The notes under the pieces were generated by a model. It had not been told where the DNA came from, ran no database searches, and saw nothing but the letters and a program-made list of their open reading frames with translations. Both the position numbers and the translations under genes were made by a program. A DNA stretch of 7,394 nucleotides from CAYRWK01 sp964427965 (GTDB lineage: Bacteria; Patescibacteriota; WWE3; UBA101185; UBA10185): positions 1-7,394 of the forward strand of contig CAYRWK010000038.1 of NCBI GenBank assembly GCA_964427965.1. The letters run 5' to 3'. Positions 6,121-7,394 of this stretch are shown one piece after another (position 1 is the stretch's first letter; each line of letters opens with the position of its first letter).

Positions 6121-7188
6121 ATGATACAGGTGATCAGAACAGAAACAGAGTTCAAAAACCTTAAAACCGACTGGAATAAACTATACGGAACCATAGATCA
6201 GACAACACCATACCAAACATGGTCATGGAATTTTTTGTACTGGAAACACTTTAGTGCATACAAAAAGTTGTGTATTTTACTTTTCAAACAAAAGGGTCTT
6301 CTGAAGGGAATAGCCCCGTTATGGGTTAGAGACTACGAAAACCTCAAAATAGTAGAACCGATAGGATCTCGTGGAACAGATTACATAGACATCCTAATAT
6401 GTAAAAACAGCAAGAGGGACATATTCAGCAAATTTATAAAATGGTTCGAAACAAGTGATATAGACCTATTAAACATAGAGGATTTACCACATACGAATCT
6501 ACACACTAACAAATATTTGGATATCCTTGAATCGAAAAACCTGTACCTTAATCAAAACCCTATCTACTGCCCATGTTATAGCATAAAACTGGAGAATAGC
6601 TGGGAGCACTACCTCGAAAGTATTTCAAGACGTATAAAAAACGACATATACTACTATAGAAGGTATGCAACTAAACATTTCAAAAAAGTAAATTATAGAC
6701 AAGCATCGTCATCTGAAATAAGTAAACACTTTGAGCTACACCAAAAAATACGGACATCAAAAGGGGATCGCGGAACCTATGACAAAACCTCGGTGAGAAA
6801 TTTTATTAAAGAATATGCAATAAATATGGAAAACAATAATTTGCTAAAACTAGTATTTCTGTCTTTCGACGGAAGAGATGTGGCAAGTATTCTTGGAGTG
6901 GAATGGAATAAGGAAAGATATAATATTACCATTGGATACGATCCCAAGTATTCGAAATATAGACCCGGAACACTTTTGTATACATATGACATTGAAAACT
7001 GCATAGGTAGAGGTATTACCAAATACGATTTATCTAGGGGTTCTGATCTATATAAACTCACCCTTGGAGCAAAACAAAAATATAATGTCAGATTAGTAAT
7101 TTCAAGATCCAAACGGAATAATCAGCTGTATTTAAAAAAGCAAAGAATTTACTGGAAAAACTCAGATTATGCCCCAACAGAAAGATAG
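6121..7188 (+). CDS. BioF2/FemAB-like GNAT acyltransferase (CelD-type)
   Basis: This 355-residue protein matches the GNAT-related acyltransferase family found in exopolysaccharide and cellulose clusters (Acetyltransf_6/BioF2-like). It has two GNAT-like halves. The N-terminal half has W18, the TPYQTWSWNFLYW segment (29-41), then GIAPLWV (63-69). The second half has an Arg-rich helix SRRIKNDIYYYRR (169-181), DGRDVASILGVEW (250-262), IGYDPKYSKYRPGTLLY (271-287) and the diagnostic YDLSRGSDLYK (302-312). Such proteins transfer acyl or aminoacyl groups to sugars or peptidoglycan precursors. No signal peptide or membrane segment was seen. It starts 11 bases after the nuclease gene without a clear Shine-Dalgarno, so it is probably in the same transcript. 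In function it fits the glycan genes of the first block better than its immediate neighbours. Its TAG at 7186-7188 is five bases from the convergent peptidase stop. Confidence 0.82.
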   Translation: MIQVIRTETEFKNLKTDWNKLYGTIDQTTPYQTWSWNFLYWKHFSAYKKLCILLFKQKGLLKGIAPLWVRDYENLKIVEPIGSRGTDYIDILICKNSKRDIFSKFIKWFETSDIDLLNIEDLPHTNLHTNKYLDILESKNLYLNQNPIYCPCYSIKLENSWEHYLESISRRIKNDIYYYRRYATKHFKKVNYRQASSSEISKHFELHQKIRTSKGDRGTYDKTSVRNFIKEYAINMENNNLLKLVFLSFDGRDVASILGVEWNKERYNITIGYDPKYSKYRPGTLLYTYDIENCIGRGITKYDLSRGSDLYKLTLGAKQKYNVRLVISRSKRNNQLYLKKQRIYWKNSDYAPTER

Positions 7189-7193
7189 AACAA

Positions 7194-7229
7194 TTAAACC
7201 CCCAACCACAACTTAAGCAACACATCACC
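7194..7229 (-). repeat. Right copy of the prepilin-peptidase 3'-end repeat
   Basis: These 36 bases, minus strand GGT GAT GTG to TAA, align to 325-363 at 31 positions with one codon gap, in the same orientation. The copy belongs to an open reading frame continuing to the right, so it is the functional end of the gene. Sequence beyond the stop codon (7189-7193 against 320-324) is not similar. Together with the left copy it frames a 6.8-kb block of plus-strand genes. Confidence 0.75.
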
Positions 7230-7394
7230 AAACAAAAACGCCGTAACACTTCCCAAAATCAAAAAAGGACCAAACGCAATAGCTGACTTCATAGTCTTCT
7301 TTTTTAACGCCAACAAAACCACACTATATAAAGACCCAAAAATAAAAGCCAAAAAAATAGCAAGCACACTCTTTGGAAACCCATTAACAAGCCC
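7194..7394 (-). CDS. Prepilin peptidase (type IV leader peptidase, A24), C-terminal part
   Basis: Reading leftward from the window end gives 66 codons and a TAA at 7194-7196. The segment has two hydrophobic helices, roughly SVLAIFLAFIFGSLYSVVLL and AFGPFLILGSVTAFLFG, joined by a basic KKKT loop. AFGPFLxLG near the C-terminus is the hallmark of bacterial prepilin peptidases, membrane aspartyl proteases that cleave the leader of type IV pilins and pseudopilins. The catalytic Asp residues lie upstream, outside the window. The gene is open at the right edge and convergent with the acyltransferase. Its last 36 bases recur in diverged form at 325-363. The reading frame is intact over the visible part, so this copy is probably the working gene. 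Confidence 0.82.
   Translation of the reverse strand, partial: GLVNGFPKSVLAIFLAFIFGSLYSVVLLALKKKTMKSAIAFGPFLILGSVTAFLFGDVLLKLWLGV

Larger units (their letters stand above)
364..7193. mobile_element. Putative genomic cassette inserted at the 3' end of a prepilin peptidase gene
   Basis: The interval lies between two same-orientation copies of a prepilin peptidase 3' end (325-363 and 7194-7229) and holds seven plus-strand genes. The hairpin expected after the peptidase gene is next to the left, orphaned copy, whereas the intact gene at the right has only five bases between its stop and that of the convergent acyltransferase. This fits insertion between the gene body and its original end, with the incoming DNA supplying a replacement end. 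No integrase, transposase or terminal inverted repeat was seen. The boundaries are inferred from the repeats. Homologous recombination with a diverged relative is an alternative explanation. Confidence 0.4.

Noticed and set aside
368..7112. Minus-strand open frames at 368-598, 1695-2027, 3435-3650, 5112-5342, 5791-6075 and 6777-7112
   Set aside because: Each lies opposite a well-supported plus-strand gene, has no recognisable domain and no good ribosome binding site. They are antisense shadows.

Overview
The window is AT-rich and compact. Genes touch or overlap, Shine-Dalgarno signals are mostly weak, and the gene set combines surface-glycan enzymes with a type IV pilus prepilin peptidase. 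This look fits a small-genome bacterium of the Patescibacteria/CPR type (for example a Microgenomates- or Katanobacteria-like lineage). The assignment is an inference from style and gene content; no marker gene is present. TGA ends at least two genes cleanly (4446-4448 and 5263-5265), so the standard bacterial code applies and not the TGA=Gly code of Gracilibacteria/SR1.

Layout. Positions 1-363 are a graveyard of gene ends: a degenerate scrap resembling a prepilin-peptidase 3' end (12-36, minus), the C-terminal stub of an alpha/beta hydrolase (160-282, plus), a hairpin (287-318), and an in-frame 3' tail of a prepilin peptidase gene (325-363, minus). Then come two plus-strand blocks. Block 1 (399-4448) holds a PIG-L/LmbE deacetylase, a GT4 glycosyltransferase, a DUF6884-like/P-loop kinase fusion and a second GT-B glycosyltransferase, with a 1-base gap and two overlaps. 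It starts at a promoter so close to the ATG that the mRNA is probably leaderless. Block 2 (4528-7188) holds a small reverse transcriptase, an overlapping FEN-type 5' nuclease and a BioF2/FemAB-like GNAT acyltransferase. It has its own extended -10 promoter, and the predicted transcript begins at the base of a 9-bp hairpin. At the right edge (7194-7394, minus) lies the real C-terminus of a prepilin peptidase running off the window, convergent with the acyltransferase.

How it fits together. The deacetylase, two glycosyltransferases and acyltransferase look like a pathway that builds or decorates a surface glycan or glycolipid. The kinase fusion may supply or modify a nucleotide-type substrate. 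The reverse transcriptase plus FEN nuclease is an unusual pair: FEN-family enzymes can degrade RNA in RNA-DNA hybrids and cut flaps, which suits processing of a cDNA.

The most striking structural point is that the last 12-13 codons of a prepilin peptidase gene occur on both sides of the 6.8-kb block in the same orientation. The two copies differ mainly at synonymous sites. A third, more decayed partial copy lies further left. This is what repeated insertion of gene cassettes at the 3' end of a prepilin peptidase gene would leave, each insertion restoring the gene's end and stranding the old one. No integrase is visible, so the mechanism is open; the reverse transcriptase module is one candidate.
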